Shown here piece by piece: positions 51,356 to 60,372 of a stretch of DNA of 64,000 bases. The translations under genes and the position numbers were made by a program. This stretch comes from Umezawaea sp049997955 (GTDB taxonomy: Bacteria; Actinomycetota; Actinomycetes; Mycobacteriales; Pseudonocardiaceae): assembly GCA_049997955.1 (NCBI GenBank), contig JAEBDY010000011.1:248001-312000 (forward strand), in the 5' to 3' direction. Numbering within the stretch: position 1 is the first letter of the stretch; the number at the start of each line of letters is the position of its first letter. The notes beneath the pieces were generated by a model that saw only the letters and a list, made by a program, of their open reading frames with translations, ran no database searches and was not told the DNA's origin.

Positions 51356-51985
51356 TCAGGACGAGGCGGGTGGCGGTCGTTCCTGCTGCCGGGCCGTCGC
51401 CCACTGGATGAGCGCCTGGCCGACGCCGTGGACTCGCTGCCCCTCGGCGGTGTGGGCGTAGGCCGGGTGCGCGGAGCCGGTGACCTTGCCTACGAGGCCC
51501 AGTTTCTCCAGTTCCGCGAGCCGTTGGGAGAGCGAGACGGGGTTGACGCCGATTCGTCGGGACAGGTCGGTGAAGCGCCGCGGGCCTTCCATCAGTTCGC
51601 AGTGGATCTCCAGCACCCACTTGCGCTGGAACAGTTCCAGTGCGGCCGAGAGCTGTGCCTGGTCGTCGGCGGTGGCCAGCCCGTTGGCTCGCGCCCACGC
51701 CCCCATCTCGTCGAACGTCGGCGCCAACGCGGCGCCGTAGGGGCTCATCCGGTAGCGGCTGCTCGGTGGCTTGCTGTCGATCAGGTCGCGTTCGACGATG
51801 CCCGCCCGGGCGAGCTGGTCGAGGCACCGGGCGAGCGGGCTGGGTCCGATCTCCGGTATCGCCCGGCGGATTTCGTTGAAGCCGGTTGCCCCGCCGAGCA
51901 GGGCGGCGATGACCCGGAGGGTCCACCGACCTTGCAACGTCCTCAGGGCCGCGACGGTCCCGGCGCTGTCGAGGGCCTCGTTCAT
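51356..51985 (-). CDS. Tandem HxlR-type winged-helix regulator
   Basis: A 209-residue protein made of two HxlR-like winged helices in one chain. The first is LQGRWTLRVIAALLGGATGFNEI with SPLARCLDQLARAGIVERD. The second is LFQRKWVLEIHCELMEGPRRFTDL with NPVSLSQRLAELEKLGLV. HxlR proteins normally dimerise, so this may be a fused pseudo-dimer. It is divergent from an SDR reductase with a 113-base gap that contains TACA-N5-TGTA and GTATC repeats. Confidence 0.85.
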   Translation of the reverse strand: MNEALDSAGTVAALRTLQGRWTLRVIAALLGGATGFNEIRRAIPEIGPSPLARCLDQLARAGIVERDLIDSKPPSSRYRMSPYGAALAPTFDEMGAWARANGLATADDQAQLSAALELFQRKWVLEIHCELMEGPRRFTDLSRRIGVNPVSLSQRLAELEKLGLVGKVTGSAHPAYAHTAEGQRVHGVGQALIQWATARQQERPPPASS

Positions 51986-52011
51986 GGCTCGATGGTATCC
52001 ACGAGCTTGAC

Positions 52012-52032
52012 TACAATTTCTGTATCTAGTAT
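52012..52032. promoter_or_regulatory. Candidate operator between tandem-HxlR gene and reductase gene
   Basis: TACA-ATTTC-TGTA (52012-52024) is an inverted repeat, followed by a direct GTATC-TA-GTATC. The stretch is AT-rich and lies 27 bases upstream of the regulator start, in the divergent gap. Confidence 0.5.
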
Positions 52033-52098
52033 CAAATATTAAGCACGCGCTCCGATGCGCGGACTCCCAGCAGTCACGAGAACCCGACAGGGGAACCC

Positions 52099-53148
52099 AT
52101 GAGCTCCACCCAGCCCGACACGGTCCTGGTCACCGGAGCCTCCGGCTTCATCGCCGGACACTGCGTCGAAGACCTGCTCCGGCACGGCTACGCCGTGCGC
52201 GGCACGGTCCGCGACCTGGCACGAACCGACAAGGTCGCCCACCTGACCGCCTTGGCCGCCGAACTCGGAGGCCGCCTCGACTTCGTCGCCGCCAGGCTGG
52301 ACAGCGACGAAGGCTGGGCCGAAGCGGTCGCGGACTGCACCCACGTGCTGCACGTGGCCTCACCGAACCCACCCTCCGTCCCGCGCGACGAGGACGAGGT
52401 GATCCGACCCGCCGTCGAGGGCACCCTGCGCGTCCTCCGTGCCGCGGCGGCCTGCGGCACCGTCCGCCGGGTGGTCCTGACCTCGTCGTCCTCGGCTGTC
52501 GCGGCAGGCCGCCCCGAACCCGCCTCCGGCCGCCACACCGAGGACGACTGGTCGCGCGAGGAGAACTGCTCGCCCTACGAGAACAGCAAGCTCCTGTCCG
52601 AGCGCGCAGCCTGGGAGTTTTTGGACGAATTGCCCGAGGAGCGCCGTCTCGAACTGGTCGCCGTGAACCCCGGACTCGTCGTCGGACCTCTGCAGCATGC
52701 CGAGGTGGCGACGTCCAACGAGTCCGTCCGCCGACTGCTCGACCGCTCCATGCCCGCCGTGCCGCGCATCAGCTGGAGCCTCGTCGACGTCCGGGACGTC
52801 GCCGTTGTCCACCGGTTGGCCATGGAGAGCCCGAAAGCCCCCGGCAACCGCTACCTCTGCGCGGGCCCGGACATCTGGATGCACGACATGGCCCGCGTCC
52901 TCGCCGCCGAGTTCGGCCCCAAGGGCTTTCGCGTCCCGACCCGACGCTTGCCCTACTGGGCGATGTGGCTCGCCGCCCGCTTCGACCCCACCCTGCGTCT
53001 GGCACTCGGCTTCGTCGGTCGCCCGGAGCTGCTGTCGAGCCGGAAGGCGGTCGACGAGCTCGGCTGGACCGCGCGCCCGACTGCGGAGACCCTCCGGGAC
53101 ACCGGGCAGAGCCTCATCGACCACGGCCTGGTCCGCCCCCGCGGATGA
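52099..53148 (+). CDS. NAD(P)-dependent extended SDR, dihydroflavonol-reductase-like
   Basis: A 349-residue reductase/epimerase-family enzyme. The cofactor motif is VLVTGASGFIAGH, and the active site has SSSSAVA with YENSK (Tyr and Lys of the catalytic triad). The RRVVLTSSSSA and VNPGLVVGP segments are typical of dihydroflavonol-4-reductase/aldehyde-reductase-like SDRs. It likely reduces a small carbonyl compound with NADPH. AGGGGAA lies before the ATG. Divergence from the tandem HxlR regulator suggests induction by its substrate or by carbonyl stress. Confidence 0.88.
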   Translation: MSSTQPDTVLVTGASGFIAGHCVEDLLRHGYAVRGTVRDLARTDKVAHLTALAAELGGRLDFVAARLDSDEGWAEAVADCTHVLHVASPNPPSVPRDEDEVIRPAVEGTLRVLRAAAACGTVRRVVLTSSSSAVAAGRPEPASGRHTEDDWSREENCSPYENSKLLSERAAWEFLDELPEERRLELVAVNPGLVVGPLQHAEVATSNESVRRLLDRSMPAVPRISWSLVDVRDVAVVHRLAMESPKAPGNRYLCAGPDIWMHDMARVLAAEFGPKGFRVPTRRLPYWAMWLAARFDPTLRLALGFVGRPELLSSRKAVDELGWTARPTAETLRDTGQSLIDHGLVRPRG

Positions 53149-53293
53149 AGCCGAACACCTCCCGCGGGAGCGGCGGTCGGCGGCGGCTGGTCGAGGCGAC
53201 CAGCCGCCAAGCCCTGTATGCGCGAGGATTCAGCGGTGAGGCTCGGCATTCCCGGTCGGAGCGGTGGCTGGAAGTGGCTTCCCGTGCGGCAGG

Positions 53294-54973
53294 TCAGGTG
53301 CCGCGGAGCAGGTCTCGCATGTCGTCTGGGGTGAGCGGGTCGCCGAAGTAGGGGCCTTGAGCTGCGGTGATGCCCAAGCGGGTCAGTTCGTGTGCTTCGG
53401 CTTCGGTGCGCACGTCCTGGGCGAACAAGTCGCCGTCGAGGTTGCGCACCGCCCAGGACAGCATGCCGACCACGGCGGAGCGAACGAGTGGTTGGGCGGT
53501 GTGGTCCAGACCGCGGACGACAGTGCCGTCCACCCGGTGGCCGCTGATGGGCACCCCGGTCTCGCGGAAGGCGTCGAAGCGGCCGGCTCCTCGTTGCTCG
53601 CGCAGGACCGACACCCCGTCAACGGTCAGGATGTCCAACTCCTCGACCTGTTCGGGGGTCAGGGACAGCAGCACGTCTTCCTCGACGATCAGGCGCAACC
53701 GGTCGGCGGGCACGGCTGCGTCGGCGAGGAGGCTGCGAACCACCGCGACCAGTTCGGGTTCGCGGCACTGGTGGGCGGTGAGGCGAACGGCTACCGGGGG
53801 GACGGGGGTGTCGAACTCCGCCAGCCACCGGCCGGCCTGCGCGCAGGCGTCGGCCAGGACCACGCGGCCCAGGCGGACGGCGTTGCCAGTGGATTCGGCG
53901 AAGTCCAGGATGGTGTCCTGCGACAGCAAGCCGTGTTCGGGGTGGTCCCAGTGCATGGACGCCTCCACGGCGACGACCCGCCGGTCCGGCAGTGAGTACA
54001 CCGGGGCGTAACGGGTGTCGATCTCGCCGTTCTCCAGGGCGCCTGCGATGGACGCGGCCAAGGTGAAGTGCCGGCGTTCACGGTCGTCGCGTTGTCGGTC
54101 GTACAGGGTCCAGCGGGCACGACCGTCCTGTCTGCTCCACCGCGCGGCAACCTCGGCTGTGCGCAGCAGGTCGGCGGCCGTGCGGCCGCGGGTGTGCTGA
54201 ACGCTGATCCCGGTGCTGATCGTCACGCCCACGCCCACCCCGTCGAGGTAGACCGGCTCGGCCAGCGACGCGTCCACTTCCTCGACGATCCCGATCAGCC
54301 CCAAGGCGCTGGCGGGGTCGTCCACCACGACGGTGAACTCGTCGTGCCCGGTGCGAGCCACCCGGCCGTGCGGAGCGCAGATCTCCAGCAGGCGCGCGGC
54401 CAGCGACTTCAGCAGTTGGTCGCCCGCGTCGTGCCCGAGGGCCTCGTTGACGACGTGGAAGCCGTCGACGTCGAGGTTGACCAGGCCGAGCACGCCGGGG
54501 GAGCGGTCGAGCCACCCCAGGAGTTGGGCTCGGTTGGGCAGACCGGTGACGAGGTCGTTGAGGCTCTGGCGGATCAGGGCCGTTCGCAGTGCCGAGGTCT
54601 CCTCGGAGTTGATGACCACCACAGCCCGCAGGCTCGGGGATAGCGGGGCCACGTCGAGCACCACTGCTGTCCTGTCGCCGTCCGGGTGGGTCAGGTGGGC
54701 GTCGGCGTGCAGGCGGCTCGCGCTCAGGTCGGCGTCGGTGGCGAACACCCCGCTGAGGTGGATGCCGGTCAGGGTGTTCGCCGGTCGCCCGACGAGGTTG
54801 CACAGCGCGGCGTTCGCTTCCCGCACGACGCCCGAGGCGTCGATGACGGCAAAACCCAGTGACGAGTGCTCGAAGTGTGCTTGGACGGCACCGTCCAAGG
54901 CGACGTTGTTGGTCATGGCGTTGCCGGTCGTTCCATGGCCGGATGCGCCAGGCAGCCGGATGTTGTCGCGCAC
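53294..54973 (-). CDS. PAS-GGDEF-EAL protein with degenerate catalytic motifs
   Basis: A 559-residue cytosolic protein. Residues about 30-125 form a PAS domain (FEHSSLGFAVIDASGVVREAN). A GGDEF domain follows (DLVTGLPNRAQLLGWLD), but its signature is GHDEF rather than GGDEF. The EAL domain has VEASMHW in place of EALxRW, and the LTVDGVSVL stretch lacks the usual DDFG-type metal site. It is therefore probably not an active cyclic-di-GMP synthase or phosphodiesterase, but may bind the nucleotide or a partner. Start GTG 54973 has GGAG upstream; ATG 54916 is possible. Confidence 0.85.
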   Translation of the reverse strand: MRDNIRLPGASGHGTTGNAMTNNVALDGAVQAHFEHSSLGFAVIDASGVVREANAALCNLVGRPANTLTGIHLSGVFATDADLSASRLHADAHLTHPDGDRTAVVLDVAPLSPSLRAVVVINSEETSALRTALIRQSLNDLVTGLPNRAQLLGWLDRSPGVLGLVNLDVDGFHVVNEALGHDAGDQLLKSLAARLLEICAPHGRVARTGHDEFTVVVDDPASALGLIGIVEEVDASLAEPVYLDGVGVGVTISTGISVQHTRGRTAADLLRTAEVAARWSRQDGRARWTLYDRQRDDRERRHFTLAASIAGALENGEIDTRYAPVYSLPDRRVVAVEASMHWDHPEHGLLSQDTILDFAESTGNAVRLGRVVLADACAQAGRWLAEFDTPVPPVAVRLTAHQCREPELVAVVRSLLADAAVPADRLRLIVEEDVLLSLTPEQVEELDILTVDGVSVLREQRGAGRFDAFRETGVPISGHRVDGTVVRGLDHTAQPLVRSAVVGMLSWAVRNLDGDLFAQDVRTEAEAHELTRLGITAAQGPYFGDPLTPDDMRDLLRGT

Positions 54974-55512
54974 GGGCCCCGCTCCGGTCGGACGATGATC
55001 ACTGCAGCGAAGCTAGGGTCTGTTCTCGGTTTGTGCACAACGGGCAGAAGCCTGCCCCCATCGAATGAAGCAGATTCACTCGAACGGCATAGTTTCCATA
55101 GATCAACTCTGACCCTCGGCAATCAGAGCCCGATCCGGCTTCACCATGATGATCATTCTGCTGGGGCCTGTCGCACAGCCGTGCGCTGGAGTTCGACGTA
55201 CCGTCGAGTTGGCTCAGCACGGCCACGATCGGCGCGGCCGCAGGTGTTGCTGGCGGTGCCCTGTCGCTCCGAGGTGTTCCCGCTTCTCGCTGGTGATATC
55301 GAACCTCGCCCGCGCGGCTTGCTCCCCCCTCACCGGAAGCATCGAACTGGTGGACGTCACTTTGGGGCAGATCGCGCACGTCGCGACCAGCGGCCGTTGC
55401 GACAACGTGGGCAGCTCGCCGAGCACGACGCCGTCGTCCGCCAGCACGTGCACGTCGGCCGCGTTCGTCCCGTCCGCGCGCACGACGGCGTGTAGCGACG
55501 TCCGGCAAGAGA
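54974..55512. other. 539-bp gap with one weak reading frame
   Basis: On the minus strand a frame from GTG 55483 to 55214 (89 residues, MRADGTNAADVHVLADDG...) follows the kinase stop by about 30 bases. It has moderately protein-like composition (VVLGELPTLSQRPLVATC, AARARFDITSEKREHLG) but no recognisable family; it may be a fragment. Nothing else is seen except the promoter region of the PAS-GGDEF-EAL gene. Confidence 0.4.
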
Positions 55513-56802
55513 TCAGGGCTTTATTTTCTTGGCTTGTCCTGGGGGGACCGGCTTGTCCTTCTTGTTCTGCCCGGGTGCTTGGTCCCGCCCGGAGCCAGAG
55601 CTCTGATCCGATGCCTGCTCGTGCTCGACTACTTGCTCTTGCGCGGGTGCGGCTTGTTGCGCGGGTGCCTGTTCCTGGACGATCGCGGGTTGGGTGGTGG
55701 TGTCGATCGGGTGCGGAACCACCTCCGCTGAGGTCGGCCCGGTGGTAGAGGCGGGGGCCGCGGCGGGTTGTGCGGTGAGGTCCGGTGCGGAGGTGGCCGT
55801 CTGCACGACTGCTTGCCGCACGGTCTCTTGGGGCTCGGACGTGGGCGGGATGGGGGCGGATGATGTGGACCAGGCGATACCGATGGCCGCGAGCACACCT
55901 GCCGCCGTGGCGGCGACCGCTTTGCTGGGCACCCGTCGGAGGTGTCGCGCAGGGAGATGCGCCGGTGTCGACTCGGGGGAGATCTCGGAGCTGGTCAGTG
56001 CGGTGGCTTGACCTGTGCGCAGGACGTGGGCGCACTGGTGGGCGGTGGGGCGATGATGAGGCGATGGTGAAGTCATCAGCGACAACAGCCGGATGAGGTC
56101 GTCGGGCAGGTCGGCGGGGATGACCGGTGACCGGTGCAGGCGGGCCACGGCGACCTCGATATCGCTTCCGGTGTACTCGCACATGCCGGTCAGGCATTCC
56201 AACAGCACCAGGCCGAGGGCGTAGACGTCGGCGGCGGAGCCGACCTCGGCGCCGCGTACTTGTTCCGGGGCCAGGTATGCGGCGGTGCCGACCATCAGGC
56301 CGGTGCGGGTGAGCCGGGTGCTCCCGGCCAGGTGCGCCAGCCCGAAGTCGGCGAGATGGGGCCTGCCCTTGTCGTCGAGCAGGACGTTGGAGGGCTTGAC
56401 GTCGCGGTGCACCACGTCGTGGTCGTGCACGTAAGCCAGTGCGTCGGCCAATGCGGCACCCAGTGTGCGCATGTCGTCGACGGGCATGGGCCCTTCGTTG
56501 ATGCGATGGCGCAGCGTCTGACCGTCGATGAGTTGCAGTACGACGAACGGTGTGTGGTCGGTTGTGCCCGAGTCGTAGACGGGTACCAAGCCGGGATGCG
56601 AAAGCGAGGCCAGGACGCGGACCTCGTTGTCGAACCGGCGGGCGTCGTCGAGGTCGGCCGTGGGGCTGAACAGCTTGATCGCGACCGGGCGCCGCAAATG
56701 GGTGTCCCAGGCGCGGTACACCGTGGCCATGCCACCGATCCCCATGATCTCGGCGAGCTCGTACCGGTCGGCGAGCAGTTCGTCGTTCACGGGCAGTGAC
56801 AC
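55513..56802 (-). CDS. Membrane-anchored Ser/Thr protein kinase (Pkn type)
   Basis: A 429-residue eukaryotic-type kinase. The glycine loop is MGIGGMATVYRAWD, K43 (VAIKLF) binds ATP, D134 (HRDVKPSN) is catalytic and D152 (ADFGLAH) binds magnesium. The activation loop GTAAYLAPEQ is present. One membrane helix lies around residues 305-325 (AVAATAAGVLAAIGIAW). The outer tail of about 110 residues is rich in Pro, Ala, Gln and ends in a basic KKDKPVPPGQAKKIKP. There are no PASTA repeats, so the external signal is unknown. Confidence 0.92.
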   Translation of the reverse strand: MSLPVNDELLADRYELAEIMGIGGMATVYRAWDTHLRRPVAIKLFSPTADLDDARRFDNEVRVLASLSHPGLVPVYDSGTTDHTPFVVLQLIDGQTLRHRINEGPMPVDDMRTLGAALADALAYVHDHDVVHRDVKPSNVLLDDKGRPHLADFGLAHLAGSTRLTRTGLMVGTAAYLAPEQVRGAEVGSAADVYALGLVLLECLTGMCEYTGSDIEVAVARLHRSPVIPADLPDDLIRLLSLMTSPSPHHRPTAHQCAHVLRTGQATALTSSEISPESTPAHLPARHLRRVPSKAVAATAAGVLAAIGIAWSTSSAPIPPTSEPQETVRQAVVQTATSAPDLTAQPAAAPASTTGPTSAEVVPHPIDTTTQPAIVQEQAPAQQAAPAQEQVVEHEQASDQSSGSGRDQAPGQNKKDKPVPPGQAKKIKP

Positions 56803-57076
56803 TGCGGACCTCCGGTCGCGCGACTGGACACGGTTGGATGCCCTGTCACCGGGATCGCAAACCGTTGCCCCGCCGGCGATACGGCAGCGCGCACTCGATG
56901 CGGGAGCATCGCGGTGGGTCGTACTGGGTCAACGTGATGGTGCAAGACCAAGGGGAACCAACCTCGCCGTGTCGACATCGCCTGAATCATGGAGCACATC
57001 TCAGGACGCCGGACGAGCGACTCGCTGCGGGATGTGAGGCTCACACCCTTGTGATTAACGCCCGAGCCGTGTTCAT

Positions 57077-57093
57077 GGTGAGGAATCCTCACC
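57077..57093. promoter_or_regulatory. Inverted repeat in the kinase/GlsB intergenic region
   Basis: GGTGAGGA-A-TCCTCACC is a perfect 17-base palindrome in the 512-base gap between the kinase and GlsB genes. It could be an operator. No gene is seen in the gap. Confidence 0.4.
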
Positions 57094-57223
57094 TATGTCA
57101 CCGTGCAGAACGATCTGTTCGCCATGCTGCCGCAATCCCTCATGGCTGCGCCAGGATTCGCCTGGTCCGTGGGCTGGGAGCCGCCTCGGCGCTTGCCGCG
57201 CGCCACATCCGGTCGCGGCGCAG

Positions 57224-57249
57224 GTTTGGGGATCGACGGCCATGGGCAT
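57224..57249 (+). promoter_or_regulatory. Possible stress-sigma (SigB-type) promoter for the GlsB gene
   Basis: GTTT (57224) and GGGCAT (57244) are 16 bases apart, close to the GTTT-N14-16-GGGTAT pattern of actinobacterial SigB-family factors. It lies about 65 bases upstream of a general-stress-type membrane protein. The -10 has one mismatch. Confidence 0.4.
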
Positions 57250-57314
57250 ATCTCCGTCAAGCAAACGAGGACAGCGGATCACGCCGCTGGTGCCGGACTA
57301 AAGGAGAGAACACC

Positions 57315-57581
57315 GTGGGTATCCTGGGTTGGATCGTACTCGGCATCATCGCCGGAGCCATCGCCAAGGCGATCATGCCCGGCAAGGACCCCGGCGGCAT
57401 CATCATCACGATGCTGATCGGCATCGTCGGCGCCATCCTCGGCGGCTTCATCGGCCGCGCGCTGTTCAACAGCGACATCAACAACTTCTTCGACCTGAGC
57501 ACCTGGCTGCTGGCCATCCTCGGCTCGCTGGTGCTGCTCGGCATCTACCGACTCGTGACCGGTCGGCGCGCACACGCCTGA
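57315..57581 (+). CDS. GlsB/YeaQ/YmgE-family stress membrane protein
   Basis: An 88-residue protein with three membrane segments. ILGWIVLGIIAGAIAKAIMPGKDPGG and the following GIVGAILGGFIGRALF are the family signature (formerly transglycosylase-associated). Members are induced by general stress in many bacteria; the molecular role is unclear. The GTG start has AAGGAGAG seven bases upstream. The gene stands alone between a candidate SigB-type promoter and a very strong terminator. Confidence 0.9.
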   Translation: MGILGWIVLGIIAGAIAKAIMPGKDPGGIIITMLIGIVGAILGGFIGRALFNSDINNFFDLSTWLLAILGSLVLLGIYRLVTGRRAHA

Positions 57582-57590
57582 CCCGTACTT

Positions 57591-57636
57591 CGAAAGGGAG
57601 CCCCGGCGATGTTCTCATCGCCGGGGCTCCCTTTCG
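57591..57636. terminator. Very strong 21-bp hairpin terminator after the GlsB gene
   Basis: Two 21-base arms (starting CGAAAGGGAGCCCCGGCGAT) are perfectly complementary around a TTCT loop, 10 bases after the stop. The right arm runs to CTTTCG. It also faces the end of the convergent VOC remnant, so it may be bidirectional. Confidence 0.9.
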
Positions 57637-58019
57637 GCGTGACGACATTCAGCCAAGTCTTCCACAGGGCTTCGAACCTCGACCATGATGAAGGCTTGCT
57701 TTGCCATTCGGCAGGGCAGACATGCCGACAACAACATGGAGCGGTTGCCCCACGGTTGGCTCGTCGGTTCCTGTACCCAATCGGTGACGCAGCTTTGAAG
57801 ACGGTCTCGCTCCGCGTCCACATCGTCGACTTCGAACTCCGGAATTGCGGATCGATTGGCGGCTGCGGACGCTGCGCCGACGTTGTACCTGTTCACGGCA
57901 TCGACGGTGGTGATGGCCAGAATGCTGCCTTCGGTATGAATTTCAGCACGGTTCTGCCGTCCGTCATCGACGCGGCAGAGCGCGAGCCGGGTCTCGCTCA
58001 GCTGCACGCCGAACTTCAT
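57637..58019 (-). pseudogene. Decaying VOC (glyoxalase/bleomycin-resistance) family gene
   Basis: From ATG 58019 the frame reads MKFGVQLSETRLALCRVDD, then EFEVDDVDAERDRL and DWVQEPTSQPWGNRSML, which are clear VOC-fold segments. After SML the expected RDPDGN end is replaced by unrelated sequence in this frame, with a weak match (ALPNGKAS) in another. The middle also contains an atypical linker. The C-terminus appears lost by frameshift. Confidence 0.5.
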
Positions 58020-58049
58020 TCCCAGTTGATGAGCCCTTCACTCCGGTGA

Positions 58050-58373
58050 TCGAGCGTGCGCGGGCCAGGGGAGAGTTGACGCCGCCGCGGGAACCGGCTG
58101 AAGTGGGGGCGTCGATCGCGAGTCCCATGTTCTACCGACGATGACTCTGCTGCGGATGCCGAAGCTCCATGGCCTCCGCGAGCCAGCGCGGTCCCGCCTG
58201 TCTCGGTGGGAACCAACCGCGTGCGCCGAGGCGGTACCCAAGCACGCAGCTCGCACCGGTCTCGCCGCCACTCCGGGCCCCATCACCTGTGCCGAGAACT
58301 GGCCGGACATCGTCTGGGGTGTGGTCGCGCCGACCTCGGAGGGGAAGCTGGGTGGTTGTGGAAGACTCCGGGC
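58050..58373. other. 324-bp gap upstream of the gntR-type gene, no gene seen
   Basis: No convincing coding frame. The regulator's ATG lacks a clear ribosome-binding site close by, so its promoter and perhaps a leaderless start lie near the 3' end of this gap. Confidence 0.45.
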
Positions 58374-59081
58374 ATGTCGTCCATCCCCGAACGGATCGCC
58401 GCGGACCTCGAACAGGAGATCCTGGAGCGGCGGCTGGACGCGGGCGCGCGCTTCGCGTTGCGGACGGAGCTGATCGAGCGGTTCGGCGTCAGCGCGAACG
58501 CGATGAACGAGGCGTTGCGGATCCTGCGCGAACGGGACGTGGTGCACGTCAAGCCGGGCGCGCAGGGCGGTGTGTTCATCTCGCAGCCCCCGCCGCAGGT
58601 GCGGCTCGGCGTGATCGACCTGTGGTTCAGGGGCCTGCTGGTGGACGCGGTGGAGCTGTTCGAGGCCCGGTCGATGCTGGAGGACAGCTTCGCGACCGTG
58701 GCGGCCGAGCGGGCGACGCCGGAGGACGCGCGGGACCTGGCGTGGGCGTTGGAGGAGCTGCGGAACGCGCGCGAGGACCCCAGGGCGTACCTGGAGGCCA
58801 ACATGCGGTTCCACAGCGCCATCGCCCGCGCCGCGCGGGTACCCGTGCTCGCGGGCATGTATGAGTCGATCGTGACCCTGCTGCGCGGGACGCTGGTCCG
58901 GGCGGAGTTCGCCGGAGCGCAGGCGCGGGAGGCGATCGACCACAACGTCGAGGTGCACGCGCGGCTGGCGCGGGCGATCACGACCCGCGATCACAGCGCG
59001 CTGGCGAAGTCCTTGGTGGAGCACCGTTCCGACCTGGTCCGCATCTCGGAGCCGTCGCGGTCACCGGGCCGCAGCGCCTGA
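58374..59081 (+). CDS. GntR-family (FCD domain) regulator of the meta-cleavage operon
   Basis: A 235-residue regulator. The winged helix reads PERIAADLEQEILERRLDAG, ELIERFGVSANAMNEALRIL and VHVKPGAQGGVFI. The C-terminal helical FCD domain has ELFEARSMLEDSFA and EANMRFHSAIARAA with metal-binding His residues. It sits beside the catechol meta-cleavage genes and so probably senses a pathway aromatic acid or intermediate. Its 3' end overlaps that of the convergent hydrolase gene by 21 bases. Confidence 0.88.
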   Translation: MSSIPERIAADLEQEILERRLDAGARFALRTELIERFGVSANAMNEALRILRERDVVHVKPGAQGGVFISQPPPQVRLGVIDLWFRGLLVDAVELFEARSMLEDSFATVAAERATPEDARDLAWALEELRNAREDPRAYLEANMRFHSAIARAARVPVLAGMYESIVTLLRGTLVRAEFAGAQAREAIDHNVEVHARLARAITTRDHSALAKSLVEHRSDLVRISEPSRSPGRSA

Positions 59082-59906
59082 TCCCTCCAGCAGGAACGCC
59101 TCCACGAGCGCGGCGAAGCGCGCCCCGTGCTCGATCTGCACCCAGTGGCCGCACCGCGCGAACACGTGCAGCCGCGAGTGGTCGATCAGGTCAAGCAGCC
59201 GCAGCGAGGTGGCCAGCGGGATGACCCGGTCGTCGCGGCCGTGGACGATCAGCGTCTCGTGCGGCAGGCCCGCGATCACGCCGTCGGCCAGCGCCATCGC
59301 GTTCACGCCGTCCTGCCGGGGCGCGGGGAACATCGAGGCGTAGGCCTCGTGCACGCCAGGGCGCGTGGCCGCGTCCAGCCGCAGCCGGGCGAGGTCGTCG
59401 CTCACCCCCGACTCGTCGTAGGTGAAGACCCGGATGAGATCGCGCATCGCCTGGAGCGACGGCTCGAACCCCCACACGGCGTCGAGTCCCGGCGTGATGT
59501 CGAACGGGACCCCGACGCTGCCCATGAGGACGAGCCGGTCGACGCGTTCCGGGGCCTTGGCCGCCAGGCGGAGGGCCAGCGCGCCGCCGAAGCTGTTGCC
59601 CACGACGGAGACCTTCGGCAGGTCCAGCGCGTCGAGGAACCCCAGCAGGTGGTCGAGCCACAGGTCGGGGCCGTAGGTGGTGTGCGGTGGTCGTTGCGTG
59701 TAGCCGAATCCCAGGACGTCGGGCGCGACGACACGGCAGCGCCGGGACAGCGCGGGCAGCACCGTGCGCCAGTTCGCCCACGCCGACACCCCCGGGCCGG
59801 ACCCGTGGACCAGCAGGACGGGCGGGCCGTCGCCTCGGTCGTGGTAGTTGGTCGCCACCTCGCCGACCTGGATGGACAGGCCGATCTCCTCGTTGCTCTC
59901 AGTCAC
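59061..59906 (-). CDS. Alpha/beta hydrolase, 2-hydroxymuconic semialdehyde hydrolase type (DmpD/XylF)
   Basis: About 281 residues of the meta-cleavage-product hydrolase family. LLVHGSGPGVSAWANW forms the oxyanion region, the nucleophile Ser is in VGNSFGGAL, Asp in VHGRDDRVIP and His in RCGHWVQIE. It hydrolyses the ring-fission product to a 2-hydroxydienoate and an acid. The start is uncertain: GTG 59906 or TTG 59924, both with poor ribosome-binding-site spacing. It is divergent from the ferredoxin/dioxygenase operon, sharing its promoter gap. Confidence 0.88.
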   Translation of the reverse strand: MTESNEEIGLSIQVGEVATNYHDRGDGPPVLLVHGSGPGVSAWANWRTVLPALSRRCRVVAPDVLGFGYTQRPPHTTYGPDLWLDHLLGFLDALDLPKVSVVGNSFGGALALRLAAKAPERVDRLVLMGSVGVPFDITPGLDAVWGFEPSLQAMRDLIRVFTYDESGVSDDLARLRLDAATRPGVHEAYASMFPAPRQDGVNAMALADGVIAGLPHETLIVHGRDDRVIPLATSLRLLDLIDHSRLHVFARCGHWVQIEHGARFAALVEAFLLEGSGAAAR

Positions 59907-60031
59907 CTCCCGATAGTTGCACAAGAATCCAGCACATTCTAGGAAGTTCAGACTTGAACAATCGCTGGAGCTGGTCTTACACTCGTGGAACTTGCGTAAC
60001 TTTGAGAAACATGCGGGCGGAGGTGAGCACG

Positions 60032-60370
60032 ATGCCCAGGGTCACCGTGGTGCCGCACGAGATCCGCGTCCAAGCGCGAGCCGACGAGACGGTGGTCGAC
60101 GCGCTGCGCCGGGCCGGGTGGCGGAGCAGGTACAGGTGCCGTCGTGGCGGCTGCGGGGTGTGCAAGGTCCGCCTGGTCGAGGGCCGCGTGCGCTACGCGC
60201 ACCCGGTCGCCGAGTCCGTTCTCGGCTCCGCGGAGGAAGCGGCGGGACTGTGCCTGCCGTGCCGCGCCGTGCCCGTCACGGACGTCGTGGTCGACCTCGG
60301 CTCCGAACCGCTGCGCGCCGTGCTGGCCAGCGGCCCGCTCTCCCGCACCACCGAAGAGGAAGGACGGTGA
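60032..60370 (+). CDS. Plant-type [2Fe-2S] ferredoxin, XylT/DmpQ-like
   Basis: A 112-residue ferredoxin with cluster ligands C36-x4-C41-x2-C44 (CRRGGCGVC) and C74 (or C77) in LCLPC. XylT-type ferredoxins re-reduce the iron of catechol 2,3-dioxygenase after oxidative inactivation. The dioxygenase gene follows immediately, the same order as xylT-xylE, which supports that role. ATG 60032 has GGAGG eight bases upstream; an ATG at 60011 is in frame but has no site. Confidence 0.88.
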   Translation: MPRVTVVPHEIRVQARADETVVDALRRAGWRSRYRCRRGGCGVCKVRLVEGRVRYAHPVAESVLGSAEEAAGLCLPCRAVPVTDVVVDLGSEPLRAVLASGPLSRTTEEEGR

Positions 60371-60372
60371 CC

